The notes: generated from the letters alone by a model not told the origin. Positions 47,536 through 59,615 are shown, counted from the first letter of the stretch. The stretch is DNA of 64,000 bases from Calliopum simillimum (GCA_951812925.1 OX638369.1:41473061-41537060); one strand, 5' to 3'. Numbers and translations: made by a program.

Positions 47536-48009
47536 AAAGTATTACATTTTATCAGAAACCATGGCAATATATGAAGTATTTATCGACAAACAGATAAAAC
47601 CCAAAAGTATGAGAAGGGAATCTTGGTATGCGAAAAATAGTCATGTAAGGATTCAAGCTTTACACAAAATAACGTATTCGATGAAGAACAATTCGTTTTG
47701 GTCCCGTAGTTCCCACAGGGATAAGATTTTAACCCCATTGTATGTAATATCTGCATGAATACATTAAATTTTGTATGATACTATTGCACACAACTTCAGT
47801 AGAGTTCATAATCAACATGGACATTGATATGAGTGAATGATTGCCGCACTTCTACTCTGCGAGAGTGCAGTAGTATCATCGAATATTTTCAAACTGAAAT
47901 GAGTGCAGTATTGTCATCAAATGTATCCATGGATATTGTAGAGCTAAAGTGACTAAAATTAATACTTTTGAGTGCAGTAATCTTCTCGGATTTACCTTTG
48001 ACGAACATG

Positions 48010-48440
48010 AATACCATTTACAACAAGATGAAAGGTCGAAAATATATTTTGTACATGACCAGAGGTCTCTCCTGGTATACTAATAAATGAATTTTTTTGG
48101 CCCATTTTCGTAAAAAGAAATTATTGCACTAATCGATGAAAAAAGAAAGAAAGACCGAAAATATATTTTGGACATGACCAACAGTATCTCTCGACCGCCT
48201 TGGGCCCATTTTTGTAAAAAAAAATAAATTGCAGTAATCTATGGGAATAGGTCGAAAATATATTTTGGACGTGACTAAAAACATCATAGACCTCTCCAGG
48301 CGACAGTTTTGGGCCAATTTTTTAAGTACTGCACCAATCGACGAAAAGTCGGACACATATTTTGGACGTGAACAAAGGTATCTCCAGACCAGAAAAGGTA
48401 GAAAATATATACTGAACATGACCGAAAGTGTCCGCAGGCA
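48010..48440. repeat. Minisatellite, about five ~100-bp units
   Basis: GGTCGAAAATATATTTTGGA followed by a CRTGAC word starts units at about 48030, 48147, 48250, 48350 and 48395. Each continues with a CTCTCC or CTCCAG word and TTTTGGGCC. Period is 50-115 bp. A 179-codon minus-strand ORF runs through it and is considered spurious. Confidence 0.65.
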
Positions 48441-49440
48441 CTGCAAGTAAACGTTTTGCGTAGCACTAATGATAGGCATTTGCTCATTTTTCATTGACGC
48501 TTTATGTGACTTTGACCGACTATAAATTGCTTCTTTCAAATACAATGTATATAATAATATACCTACATACAACAAGTTTAACACACACACACACACTTTG
48601 TAGCACAATACACACGCCACTGCCACGTACGTAGCCATACAGTGCGCTAAGCAAAACAAACGATACAACCAACAAGCAAATTATACCGTTTGCTTAATAG
48701 GGGCTAAGAGTCGCAAAGGACCAAAAAAAAAAAGTAAAAAAATCTCACGTAAGTAGCGATTGCTCGCTACTGTGAGTAAATAATAATTTTCGATAATTGA
48801 ATGAAATCGTGCGGAACGTAAATCGTTATATGTAATAAATTTTTTTTTTGTATGAAATTTCATGCACTTTGTGCTTCCTTTCCTCATCAATTAAGGGAAT
48901 AAAAATAATTTTTCGCTTTTGTTTAGTTACGCAAAGTGGTACGCTGTTGAAAATATCCTTCATTTTGATTCTTTTGTGCGATTTTTCTTTTGGTTTTCCT
49001 AATTTGCTCATTAGAAATACTACTAACGAATTGCATTTTTCCTAACTTCAGCTACCAATGCACCACATAATTATAAATTAATCGTTGCTCTTTAAAGCGT
49101 TGCATTCAATCAAGCTGAATTTTTTACATCACTGCCCAACATCGTCATCACCAGAGCGATATTACAATCCCCTTTGTCCAATCAGTTTTAATATTATGGT
49201 GGCCTTCTCTTTGAATTCTCCCCTTGCAGTTGACCCCTCCCTCTCTGCATAATTAGCGTTAATTAAAAAGCCACGCAATGAATTGACTGCAACTTGACTT
49301 AATGTGACAAACACCCCATTGCTGCTGGTTAGTTGCAGCAATAAGGGATGCGTGCGTGACATTACTACCACAAGCAATCATTAAGAGATGTTGGCATCAA
49401 ATTTCTTGTAAAAGTTGCACAAGGTATTTTTCCAAAATTT
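48441..49440. other. No gene recognised
   Basis: Contains a short (CA)n at 48581-48596 and A/T runs. The section 49080-49380 is relatively mixed in composition and could be unique host sequence. No ORF resembles a known protein. Confidence 0.4.
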
Positions 49441-50235
49441 CATTTAAAACATAAGTCACACCAGTAAAAATGTTTATTGTATAAAAATCCCATGAGATAA
49501 AAAAAACTTTTGACTAAATCGCATGTGCAAAAGTATAAGTGACTCAAATCGCATCCGTAGCATGAGAAGCAGAAAGTCTTTTGTAAAAAATATGATAAGG
49601 AATCACATGACACTTTCTTTCTTGAAAAAAAATACTGCAGTAGATGTCATGAGACAAAAGCTTCAATTAGCAAAAATATCATAAAATTTGCTATGTGACT
49701 TAATAAAATTAAAAAAACAAATAACAAAAAAATGTCATGAAAAATAAAAATATCATGTGCTAAAAATATATGAGATAAAACTTTTACAGAATAAAAATCG
49801 CATGTGTATAAAGTTAAAGCAAAATGTTCCGAAACATAGCTGAAATATATAAAAGGAGATAAAAATTATACTTATACGACACAAAACAATAGCATGAACA
49901 TTTTTTTATTTAAAAAATGGACGGTAAAAAAATCTTATGCATTAAAAAATCTCATGCAATAAAAAATAGTATGCGATAAAACTCTCATGCAATAAAAAAT
50001 CTCATGCAATAAAAATCTTATGCAATAAAAAATCTCAAAAAAATATCTCATGCAATAAAAAATCTCATGCATTAAAAAATCTCGTGCAATTAAAAAATTC
50101 AAAAAAATATCTCATTCAATCAAAAATCTTATGCAATAAAAAATCTCATGCAATAAAAAATCTCATGCAATAAAAAATATCATGCAATAAAAATCTCATG
50201 AAATAAAAAATCTCATGTATTAAAATTCTCACTAA
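49441..50235. repeat. TCATG satellite block 2, ~15-17-bp tandem units
   Basis: From 49930 to 50225 the unit ATCTCATGCAATAAAAA is repeated about 15 times with small variants (CTTATGC, CTCGTGC, CTCATTC). From 49441 to 49930 the same words are spread out with spacer (CCCATGAGATAAAAA, CGCATGTG). The same vocabulary as blocks at 38455, 41575 and 44275. Confidence 0.8.
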
Positions 50236-52614
50236 AAGTGGGCTAAAATTTTGCAAATGTTTGTATGTGGTATACAAATGAAGCAAATAAACGCACCCAT
50301 CACTATTTTCAGTGGTGATTTATTCTTGAGTATGTGCGTACAAATGCTTATGTGGCTGCATGTGTTTGTGCAACCACAGCTTTTAAGGATGCAGTGTCAT
50401 TCCAGCACTTAACTACGCTACAATTGCATTATGCTGTCAACATGACACTCTTATTTGTGATTACTTGCCATTGTGGTAAAAGTAACGCTTGACATTGGTT
50501 AAAAATAAACATGTGTACATATGCGAGTAAGTTAAGGGTTAAGTTTAAATGGTTTTGTATAATATGCAAACTTTATCTTAAATCATACTTATTTTCTGTT
50601 GATTAAAAAATTGACGACATAAAGTTTAAACATAATGAAGGCACTTTGAACCCATACTTCCAAGAAATTTATTTCGAAAAGTTTAATGAAATCAAATTTG
50701 TGTTATACACTTAGTGCTAAAAAAAACTGAATAAGGGCTTTGTCTGAAAAATACTTTTGACTGAAATATTCTTACGTACCTTGACCTAAGCTAAGGTTTT
50801 TTCTCTTTTTGTTTACTTTTTTTAATAAAGCACAAGATCTACTTTTAATGTAAAAATGTGCGCAGCAGATAATCGCAATAATATTGTGCGGTTTTGTACC
50901 GACACCAACAGATAAAAAGCAACAAATTGTGACAAATGTTAACTTACGCACACAACAATAAATAAAATGTGAATTGAACATTTTCCATAAAAAGCGCACT
51001 AACACACGCACATACATTTACCATTCAACAGAGTCGGCAGCACTCACTCAGTGCTCAGTCACTCCGCGTTACCAACTGTGGAGCATTTTTACCGTCAGCT
51101 AAACAAACAATATTTAACATGTCAAGTTGGCATTAAAAACGCGCACTCGCACCACACAATCCCACTTACTGAGACAAAGTGAAATTTATTTCGTTTTAAG
51201 GCATTAAAGCCGGAAACGGAAGCTGCAACGACGGAAGCAGCTTTACAATACACAAGCAATGAACAAACACATCTTTATATGTAGGCACGTAGAAGTTTAT
51301 GCCATTTAAGTGCCAACATAATTCACACATTCATAAAATGCCTTTTGCAAATTTCTGACGCGTTGCTCTCTGCCTGTCTGTCTGTCTGTCTATCTAAAAA
51401 ATGCTACAACACAGTCAAAAACACACACACGCACATTCATTCTCAACACGCATCAAAAACACACACTTATTCGCCAAAGGACTCATGTAAGTCCTTGCGG
51501 AGAATGCTTAGTATGCATTTTAGATATTTCAAATTGTGCACAAAGCTTAGCTAAAGTGTGTGTGAATAAACGCACACATATAAGTATATACTTACACTTA
51601 TGCAAAGCTAAGCCAAAGATATATTTTCCTAGAACAGTGTTGCCAATTTGTTGCGAAAATGTAAGAAAAAAATAAAAGAGAGCAGACAAGGAGGGAAAAC
51701 TGTTGAGATGAAACAATTCAACAATAAATCATGTGGAAAAATTGTACTCGAAAATCCCAAAGCGCAATAAATGTAAATGTGCATGTGTTTTTGGCCTATT
51801 ATTTGTATGTATGTGTTTGTTTGCGCCCTACACTTGTGTTCATATGTATGTATGTGTGCTCATAAATATTGCTAAATTAAGCTGAAAAGCAAAATATTAC
51901 TGTAGTTGCTTAGAAGCAAAAGCAAAATGGCTAAAAAGGAATGCAATTAAAATGAAGTATGTGAGTTTGACATGATTAAAGAGAAATTTATGGGAGAAAT
52001 TTTTGAAAGCTACTAAAAATTTTATAACAACGTGTAGGAATTTTTGTTTCTGTTCGTGATAATAATGTCCAATCTTTTACATGAAAATATTATAAATTGC
52101 AGCAATCATTCGGTAAAAAAGCTAATGAATGGTCTTTCCCGGAGAAGAAAATTTGATTACATATTTCAAATAATAATAATAGTCGAAAATTTTAACGTAG
52201 GAGCGTTCGCTGAGTTGAATGTGTAGCAATTTTTAAATGTGCATGAAAGAGCGCTACGATACTAAAAATTTGCAATTTTTCTCAAAGATTTTATTTTTAA
52301 AATCGTGAAAATATTGATTTGGTCCTTTTTGGACAGTTTAAGTACTATAACTGCCATTTGGTACAAAATAGAAAAGTTCATTTATCCTTCCTGGAACAAC
52401 GACAAATACGAGACGAAAAAAAACGAATCACATAAAGCCAGTGTCAGTCAGCTTTTTTTTTTTTCTCTTTGTCCTGTGTCCTCTTTTCAGCTCTGTGTAA
52501 TCGCGTAGTTTGTCGTTATTACTACCGAAAAATTTTCATTTAATTTTACCTAGGTTATTTTTGGCACCACCGCAAATAAAATCTGACTCTCAAAAAGAAG
52601 ACATTTGCACCATC
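50236..52614. other. Largely unique sequence, no gene identified
   Basis: A CTGTCTGTCTGTCTGTCTAT microsatellite lies at 51372-51391, with CA-rich runs at 51421-51470 and (TATG)n at 51845-51858. Composition suggests ordinary host intron or intergenic DNA. No splice-supported exon was found. Confidence 0.4.
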
Positions 52615-52815
52615 TATTAAGGTCCCATGCTGAAAAAATTGATCGACAACAACGCAATTCATTGCAATGGATGCGACCAAGGAGTCCATTTGAAGTATGC
52701 TCGTGTATTGACCGACGGTTATAAATACTTGCGTTCATTGCGAATCGGAATGATTGAGCATTTTAATTTTTGCATATTTTGTCAATCCTTATACATAATA
52801 AATATAATATTTTGT
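52615..52815 (+). pseudogene. Decayed PHD-type zinc-finger fragment
   Basis: The plus-strand frame reads GPMLKKLIDNNAIHCNGC, DQGVHLKYARVLTDGYKYLR and, after about ten residues, FNFCIFCQSL. This follows the C4HC3 PHD layout: Cys-x2-Cys (IHCNGC), His four residues on (GVH), a position two after His that should be Cys but is Tyr (HLKY), and a final Cys-x2-Cys (FCIFC). The expected first Cys pair is replaced by Gly and Leu (GPML). Similar fingers occur near the start of some insect LINE ORFs and in host chromatin proteins. No stop-free extension is present on either side. I infer a transposon relic; a decayed host exon is possible. Confidence 0.45.
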
Positions 52816-53129
52816 AATTTTTCCTGATCCCAATAAAGAATTTAGACCAAAAACTGCAATTTTGTGCGACTTTTAGTGATGATTCACAACTCTCCACGAT
52901 TTTGAAAAACTCCAAGAAATAAATTTTTGGGCAAGCAGCCAAAAATTGTCTATGATTTTTGATTCTATGCAAATCCTTCATCCAGAAAGTGTATTTTAAG
53001 ATGCTCTAGAGATTCAATTCGTAAAAATGTGAAAAAATAATAATTTTTGCGTTAGTTTTGACCCCCAAACAAAGTGTACTTCAAAATTCCCCACTTTCCC
53101 CTATGTATTTTTAGCATAACAGATTCCTA

Positions 53130-54190
53130 AATCATATTCAGTTTTTGAACTTCATGTTAAGCCTTTTTCATATCAAATTATCAATAAATTTTATTCAAAT
53201 TAACATTAAACTAAACTTTTTCCAAATCAAATAAACCTTTTTTAAAATCCATTCAAGTTTTATACAATTCTAATTGAGCTGCCACTTTTTTAAATGATAA
53301 CAAACTTTTTCCTATTACTATTTTCTAAGTCAACCGTTTTACAAATCCAAAAAAAAAAACTTTTCCAAAACAAATTAAACTTTTCCAAATCAGTTTAATT
53401 TTTGAACAAACTGACTTAAGCCAAGGAATTTCATGTTTGATTTTAATTAATTTTTGAGTTGAGTTTGATCAAATAAGATCTTTTCAAAACAAATTAAACT
53501 TTTTCCAAATCAAATAAACCTATATACAAAACAGATTTGAACAAGGTAATTAATCACCGATTTTGTTAAAGTTTTTGCATGTTATTAAAATGGAACAAAT
53601 ATAGATTTTTCATTCAACGTTAAACCTTTTCCAAATCAAATAAATCTTATTTTCATTCAAATAAACCCTTTTGTAAATCAAATAAAACCTTTTCCAAATC
53701 AAATTAACATTATCTGTATTCAAATTAACCTTTTTGCAAATCAATACCAACTTTTTTCCAAATTAAGCTTGTTTTCTTTTCAAATTAACCCTTTTGCAAG
53801 TCAAAATAAGCCTTTTCCAAATCAAATTAACCTCATCATTTTCAAATTAATTCTTTTACAAATCAAAGTCAACTTTTTAAAATGAAAATAAACTGCTATT
53901 TTTCAAGTCAAGTTATCCCTTTTTTAAAACAAATTTAAATTTTTCCAAATGAATTTGACCTTTGTTAGAGCAAAATTAAACAAAAGAAATTAATATCTGA
54001 TTTTAATAGACGCTTGAGTTGTGTTCGAACAAATAGAGTTTTTTCACACCAAGTTAAACCTTTTTCAAATCAAGTTAAACTTTTCTTCATTGAAATTAAC
54101 TCTTTCACAAATCAAAATAATCTATTTAAAAATCAAATCAAACTTCTTTTGAAAAAAGATATGTTTGATGTGGAAAAGGTTTAACTGGAA
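53130..54190. repeat. Degenerate minisatellite (CCTTTTCCAAATCAAATTAA)
   Basis: About 30 imperfect units of 20-30 bp alternate AAACCTTTTCCAAATCAA with AATTAACCTTTTTACAAATC and similar words. A loose second-order unit includes a TTTTGAACAA/GAGTTGWGTT stretch (53405-53475, 53935-54030). Non-coding. Confidence 0.75.
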
Positions 54191-54257
54191 GTGGAAAAGC
54201 TATACTTGGCAAAAGGCGCTTGAGTGTTCTTAAGCTAAATAAGTTAAGAATCATATA

Positions 54258-55004
54258 CGTAGGCTGATCGATATATTTCTGGCCTAGGCAACAATAAGTG
54301 TTGTCAGGTGCAATCTGACATTTCTATTGGAAAGTTTGATATTTTTTAGCATAAACGTACTCAGAACGTTTTTCCGTACGACCATCATTTTTTGTGTTGT
54401 TTGCAGTGACTTGAAAAAATCAACTTGGCAAAAAAATGGAATTAACTCGCGAACATTTTCGTGCGATCATTTTTCACAACTTTCGATGTGGATTATCACG
54501 ACAAGAGTGCATCGATGAAATTAAATCTTTGTATGGCGATAAAGCGCCATCCTATAGCACTGTGAAAAACTGGTTTAATGAAGTCAATCGTGATCGAAGC
54601 TCGCTCAAAGACGAATTCCGTGAAGGTCTTCCAAAAACGTCTGTTGTGCCAGAGAACATTGATGCCGTGCGTGAACTAATAATGCAAGATCGTCGTGTGA
54701 CATACCGGGAGATAGAAGCATCCTTGGACTTTAGTTCCAATTAAATACATTCGATTTTGCATGAACACTTAGTTGTAAAAAATGTTTGTTCTCATTGGAA
54801 ACCCCATAATTTATCAATTGCTTAAATTTTAAATGGAAAAAATTTATTTTCTTAACTCACTGTAAACAAAACAAATAGCACTTGTACATCAAAACGTTGT
54901 GAGTACGTTAATGCTAAAAAATGTCAAACTTTATTATGGCGTTGCCAGATTTTAGCTATTGACATTAGAATTGCCTAGGCCAGAAATATATCGAGCAGCC
55001 CACG
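54258..55004 (+). mobile_element. Internally deleted mariner with long terminal repeats
   Basis: The ends CGTAGGCTGATCGATATATT and AATATATCGAGCAGCCCACG are near complements, flanked by TA (54256-54257, 55005-55006). Similarity between the two ends continues inward for about 140 bp (GGCCTAGGCAA, TTTTTTAGCAT, AACGTACTCA). The element is 747 bp against about 1.3 kb for a full mariner. A further deleted copy is at 12321. Confidence 0.85.
54436..54880 (+). pseudogene. mariner transposase, N-terminus plus last codons
   Basis: The frame opens MELTREHFRAIIFHNFRCGL and continues SRQECIDEIKSLYGDKAPSY, VKNWFNEVNRDRSSLKDEFR and RRVTYREIEASLDFS. This is the complete bipartite helix-turn-helix DNA-binding region of a mariner transposase. 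A TAA then interrupts, but the frame goes on (IHSILHEHLVVKN, HWKPHNLSIA). It then jumps to ILNGKNLF, which resembles the family's C-terminal DLNGEYF. The whole DDE catalytic domain has been deleted. A protein made from the first 102 codons could still bind the termini but not cut. Subfamily is not assigned. Confidence 0.85.
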
Positions 55005-55250
55005 TACTACGTGAATGACAATGAAAAAATAAATATGATTACCCAATTAAAGTTGACACTAGCCGATTTTACTCTATTCCCACAAATAAATATCTCTTCT
55101 GGCATATTTCTACTCTCTAAATTTTTTTGGGTGCGTGTTTTATGCTCCGATTCTTAAAAGAACTAGACCTTGCATACAGACGAATTTGAATTTTTGGAAA
55201 AATTATTACAGATTTTTATAGCATTAGAAAAAGTTTTTAATTGAATTACA

Positions 55251-56896
55251 CAATTCGACACAAAAAAAAACACATGAGAAAATCCAAAAAATTCTTAAAG
55301 AAGACGTTAAAAATAAAAAATACCCGTGTCCCGGAGGTTTTTCCCCAGCACGTAAAATTTTTTTCTAATCGATTTTTGAAGTTTTTTATCCACTGTACAT
55401 GAAAAAACAAATATACCGCATTCTTGTGTTAAATCGATGAATTTAACTATATGATCCCTAAATCTGAGGTGTATCATGTGTTCAGCAAACTTATGCAAGA
55501 TATTGTGTGGAGTATTTTTGTAGAAAATTTTAACCCTGTTTAACCCCCACATGTGGGTCATTTTTGCTCTTTTCTTAAAAAGGTACTAAAATGACACCTA
55601 AAACAGGGAAATATTGATTCAGTATGTACTTCAAAAATATTTGCTATACAATTTCACTACTAGTTGTTGAACACTAAAAAAGCAAAATTTTATTCCGTAA
55701 GCAAAAAAAATCGATAAAATCAGCACGTAAAATTTTTTTTTAATCGATTTTTGAAGTTTTTTATCCACTGTACATGAAAAAACAAAAATACCGCATTCTT
55801 GTGTTAAATCGATGAATTTAACTATATGATCCTTACATCTGAGGTGTATCATGTGTTCAGCAAACTTATGCAAGATATTGTGTGGAGTATTTTTGTAGAA
55901 AATTTTAACCCTGTTTAACCCCCACATGTGGGTCATTTTTGCTCTTTTCTTAAAAAGGTACTAAAATGACACCTAAAACAGGGAAATATTGATTCAGTAT
56001 GTACTTCAAAAATATTTGCTATACAATTTCACTACTAGTTGTTGAACACTAAAAAAGAAAAATTTTATTCCGTAAGCAAAAAAAATCGATAAAATCAGTA
56101 AGCAGTTGTAACAATAAATATATTCCAAATTTCACCCCACAGTAAAACTCTAAAAGTACATTTTGGACAAAACTCGTTCTCAAAAGATCATAACGAAATC
56201 ACACAAGGATCATTTTCTAAGAATACACTAAACTATTAAATCCTGTTTTTATGTGTCTTTTTGACCCCTTTTTCTAAAACTGAACCACAATGGGTTAAAA
56301 AAATTTGCAAAAATATCCTACAAAAAATTTCACTTAGAGTTAGCAGAGACGAAAAATTCTTAAAACTTAAGGGAAGTGCGTCAGGGAAGTAATTAATATA
56401 TGCAATGTGAAAAGTCCTTATTGATTTTAACGATTTTTTTGGTTTCGGGCTCAAATTTCGACCTTTACGTGTTTAAAAACTAGTAGTAAAATTTTATAGC
56501 GAATATCTCTGTAGTACATACTGACTCAATATTTCCTTGTTTTGGGTGTCATTTTTGTACCTTTTTAAGAAAAGAGCAAAAATTACCCACATGTGGGGGT
56601 TAAACAGGGTAAAAATTTTGTACAAAAATACTCCACGCAATATCTTGCATAAGTTTGCTGAACACACGATACACTTCAAATGTAAGGATCATATAGTTAA
56701 ATTCATCAATTTAACACAAGAATGCTTTATTTTTGGTTTTTTCATGTACAGTGGATAAAAGAACTTCAAAAATCGATTAAAAAAAATGTGACGTGCTGGA
56801 GAAAAACCACGAGAAACGGGTATTTTTTTTTTTCAATGTCTACTTTAAGAATTTTTTGGATTTTCTAATGTGTTTCAAAAAAAAAGTTCGAAATTG
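55251..56896. mobile_element. 1.6-kb palindromic element with one arm duplicated
   Basis: The left end (CAATTCGACAC, then CATGAGAAAATCCAAAAAAT) is mirrored at the right (ATTTTTTGGATTTTCTAATG, then TTCGAAATTG). The left arm contains two head-to-tail copies of 375 bp, starting CAGCACGTAAAAT at 55346 and 55721. The inverted right arm (about 56465-56810) has one. ACCCACATGTGGGT palindromes mark each copy. The loop is 56100-56460. No target duplication was assigned. Confidence 0.75.
55346..56095. repeat. Recent 375-bp tandem duplication
   Basis: Copies 55346-55720 and 55721-56095 differ at only a handful of positions (for example CAAATATACC versus CAAAAATACC, and ATCCCTAAATC versus ATCCTTACATC). 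The inverted third copy is much more diverged, so the tandem duplication is the younger event. Mirror ORFs beginning THMWGLNRVKIFYKNT occur in all three copies but match no known protein. Confidence 0.85.
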
Positions 56897-58560
56897 TCGA
56901 ACAGTGTTATAAATATATCTAGGTCATATTCATTTCAAAAATTTGAAGCAGCGTGTGCATTTTTTATTTTATTTTTTTTTTAATTTTTCCATGTTGCCCT
57001 TTATGCGATTTTTGGTAAATCGAATTTGACCATGGCTTCGTAATGAATTTCCGTGAAAATTGTGCTTCTCAAAAGAGTTGCAAAAATTTCAAGGAATATT
57101 TCTTAGAAATTGTAGCTGCAACTTAAGAGATTTTTTGGTTAATATCCTTTTCTTCATTTTAAATGAAATTTTGTACAATTATTTTGAGTGAAACTCTTTG
57201 TTAAAATATTTGTTTCCTTATTCAAAGCGGATTTTTCCTTTCTCCTCCTTTAGAAATTTTGCTGCAGTGCTTTCTTTCTCCGAAAATGCTGCTGTCGTCT
57301 TTATTTTCAGGAATCAATATCAATTGTAAATTTTTCAATGAAATAAATCATAATAACTTATATAGATTTTGAAGGATAATTTTGAATAATTTTTATTTCA
57401 TTGAACTGAACCAAACTTTATCACTAGTTTTGGATAGAATTTTGTTTATTTTGAGATATTAAACAACAGTTTCAAAAGAGAAATAATGAGTAAGACTTTG
57501 TATTTATTTTGAAAGAAACCAGTTTTTAAAACTATTTTTTTTTTTTTGTTTTTTGAAAATTTTGTAAAAAAATTATAAAAAAAGACATTTAAAAAAATCC
57601 CGACAAAATAAAAAAAATCCTGTTTTAAGTCTTTAAATCAAGCTCTAATTGATTGAAATTAAAAAACTTGATGTGTACGAAGAAATTGAATTCCATTAAA
57701 AAGTGTGTCAAAAATCAACACAGTCACATGACATGTTCATTTATGCAAATGCAGCGAATGTCAATATTGACAACTGAAAGCCCAAAAAAAAAAAACTCCA
57801 ATTCATCAAATGTTTTATTCAAGTGTCACATGTGAAGTTAAATTGATTTATGTTGTAAAAAAAAAAAAAAAATCTCATGCTACTCTTACGTTTCTATGAT
57901 GAAAAAAAGAAAAATCATAAATTTTTTTTTCTCTTTATGCAAACTTCAGCGTGACGTTATGCAAACAACGCAAGTGAAATATGTAAATAAAATAAGCGTT
58001 AACCTGAAAATAAATAAATAAATAAAAAAAAAATGAATAAAAATTTTTTAAGCGATTTAGGCGCTCTACGGTAAACAATTGTGCGCATAAAAGAAAAACA
58101 ATGGCAACATTATTTTATGAAATTTTGATAAAAGTAAACAACAGCGAAGAAAGCAGCAGAAAATAATCATGGAAACAAAGAACATTTCATTTCAGAAGAG
58201 TTCGCAAATGGAACGCAAAAGTATTGACATTGTTGCCAAACGTGCTACAAAAGTAAATATTTCGCGAATGTGCTTTAAATTATTAAAATCCGCATACAAA
58301 TAACTCCTTGATTTTTTTCTTTAAAATCAAATGCCAACAATTTTTTATCGAATAAATTGCTATTTACATTGCCATAAAGGAAAATGGTATTAAACATAAT
58401 TCAGTTATAAATTGCCTTATGCATTAACTTTCATGTGAATTAAATGTCACTCATACGACGCACAGTGCACTGTTTCATACAATCTAGACGTGGAAAATTA
58501 AAAATGCATTTTTTAATATACACAACTGTTAAAATATGTCCATAGACCTCTTGAAATAGA
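56897..58560. other. No gene recognised
   Basis: AT-rich, with A runs near 57785 and 57860 and an AAATAAATAAATAAATAAAA run near 58008. No known family or gene was identified. Confidence 0.4.
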
Positions 58561-58569
58561 GTGAATTGA

Positions 58570-59010
58570 TTTTGGCAGGGGTGTGGGGGGTAGCCCCCAT
58601 ACGAAAAAAATTCACAAATCTCTATATCTCTTCACTTGCAGTGGCTACTGTTACAAAACTCTGGTATACTGCGTACACCAAACATTCTGCAAAAAATGGA
58701 AGAAGTTGAGCAAAGGGGCGTTGCACCCCCCATACAAAAATACCTCAATTGCTATATCTTTGCATCTATACTACAAAATTTTATGTTGAGAATGTGTACT
58801 TTATTTACGAAATTCTATATGAATAAAGAGGGGGGTAAAATATGGAGGCTATACACCCCTACACAAAAATACTTAAAATACTCTATTAATGTACCCTTTA
58901 TCATTATAAAATTTGTTACATGCATCTACGTTATATCTTTTAAGCAACATGGGAAAAATTAAAAGAGGGGACACTGCACCGCCCCACAAAAAAAACATTT
59001 GCAATATTTT
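58570..59010. repeat. Tandem repeat, four ~128-bp units
   Basis: Units are marked by GTAGCCCCCATACGAAAAAA (58592), GCACCCCCCATACAAAAATA, ACACCCCTACACAAAAATAC and ACCGCCCCACAAAAAAAA. Each is followed by a CTATATCTTTGCA or equivalent word. Spacing is 124-131 bp. Class unknown. Confidence 0.65.
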
Positions 59011-59615
59011 ACCATTGCACCTAGTATAGCTATTATTATAAGATCTGAAATAATTTTCATAGTATGGCGAACATTTTTTGCGAGAAAGTGCAAGGATTTA
59101 AATCTCACGTGTCATCAACCAAAAACTATATATTTTTTTAAAATGTCCATCCCTACTCGGTGCAAACCGGAACTCATAGCTTTTTGTCCAATATACTCGC
59201 AAAAATAATGTAAATTTCGAAAACAGAAAAAATTGCAATTCTGTTTAAATTGTTTGTGGCAACACTATGTAGATGTATATAAACAATATATATTTTTGGA
59301 AAGCCTTTACGTCAAGTCAGTTTTGGTTTTTTTTTACTTAATTTTATTTCATGGAAAAATTATCACAAAATTTGCTGAAGTTGAAGCACTTTCCAGAACT
59401 AAAATTTTTTTAAATTTGTTATATTCAAAATATCAACTTTGAAGTGCAAACATATGTACTAAATGTTAGCCAGAGGACACAAAAATCTATTTTTGGAGGT
59501 AATTGGACATATTTTATCACTTCTGCATACAAAAATTTAAAAATTAGATTTTAAATTTTTCACGTCTAGCACACCAAAACGAGACACTGTGGGGCGCTAA
59601 GGAAGTAGAAAACTA
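59011..59615. other. No gene recognised
   Basis: AT-rich sequence between the tandem repeat and the mariner. Overlapping short ORFs without known similarity. Confidence 0.4.

Noticed and set aside
48129..48668. 179-codon minus-strand ORF, the second longest in the window
   Set aside because: More than half of it runs through a five-unit minisatellite, and its first part is Cys/Leu/Val-rich from (CA)n-like sequence. No domain is recognisable.
49930..50225. CRISPR-like array
   Set aside because: Units of 15-17 bp are contiguous with no spacers, and this is a eukaryotic sequence.
55307..55561. Gene for the conserved MTHMWGLNRV ORF in palindrome copies
   Set aside because: The copies are recent duplicates, so an open frame is inherited rather than selected. 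There is no family match and no codon-position bias visible by eye.
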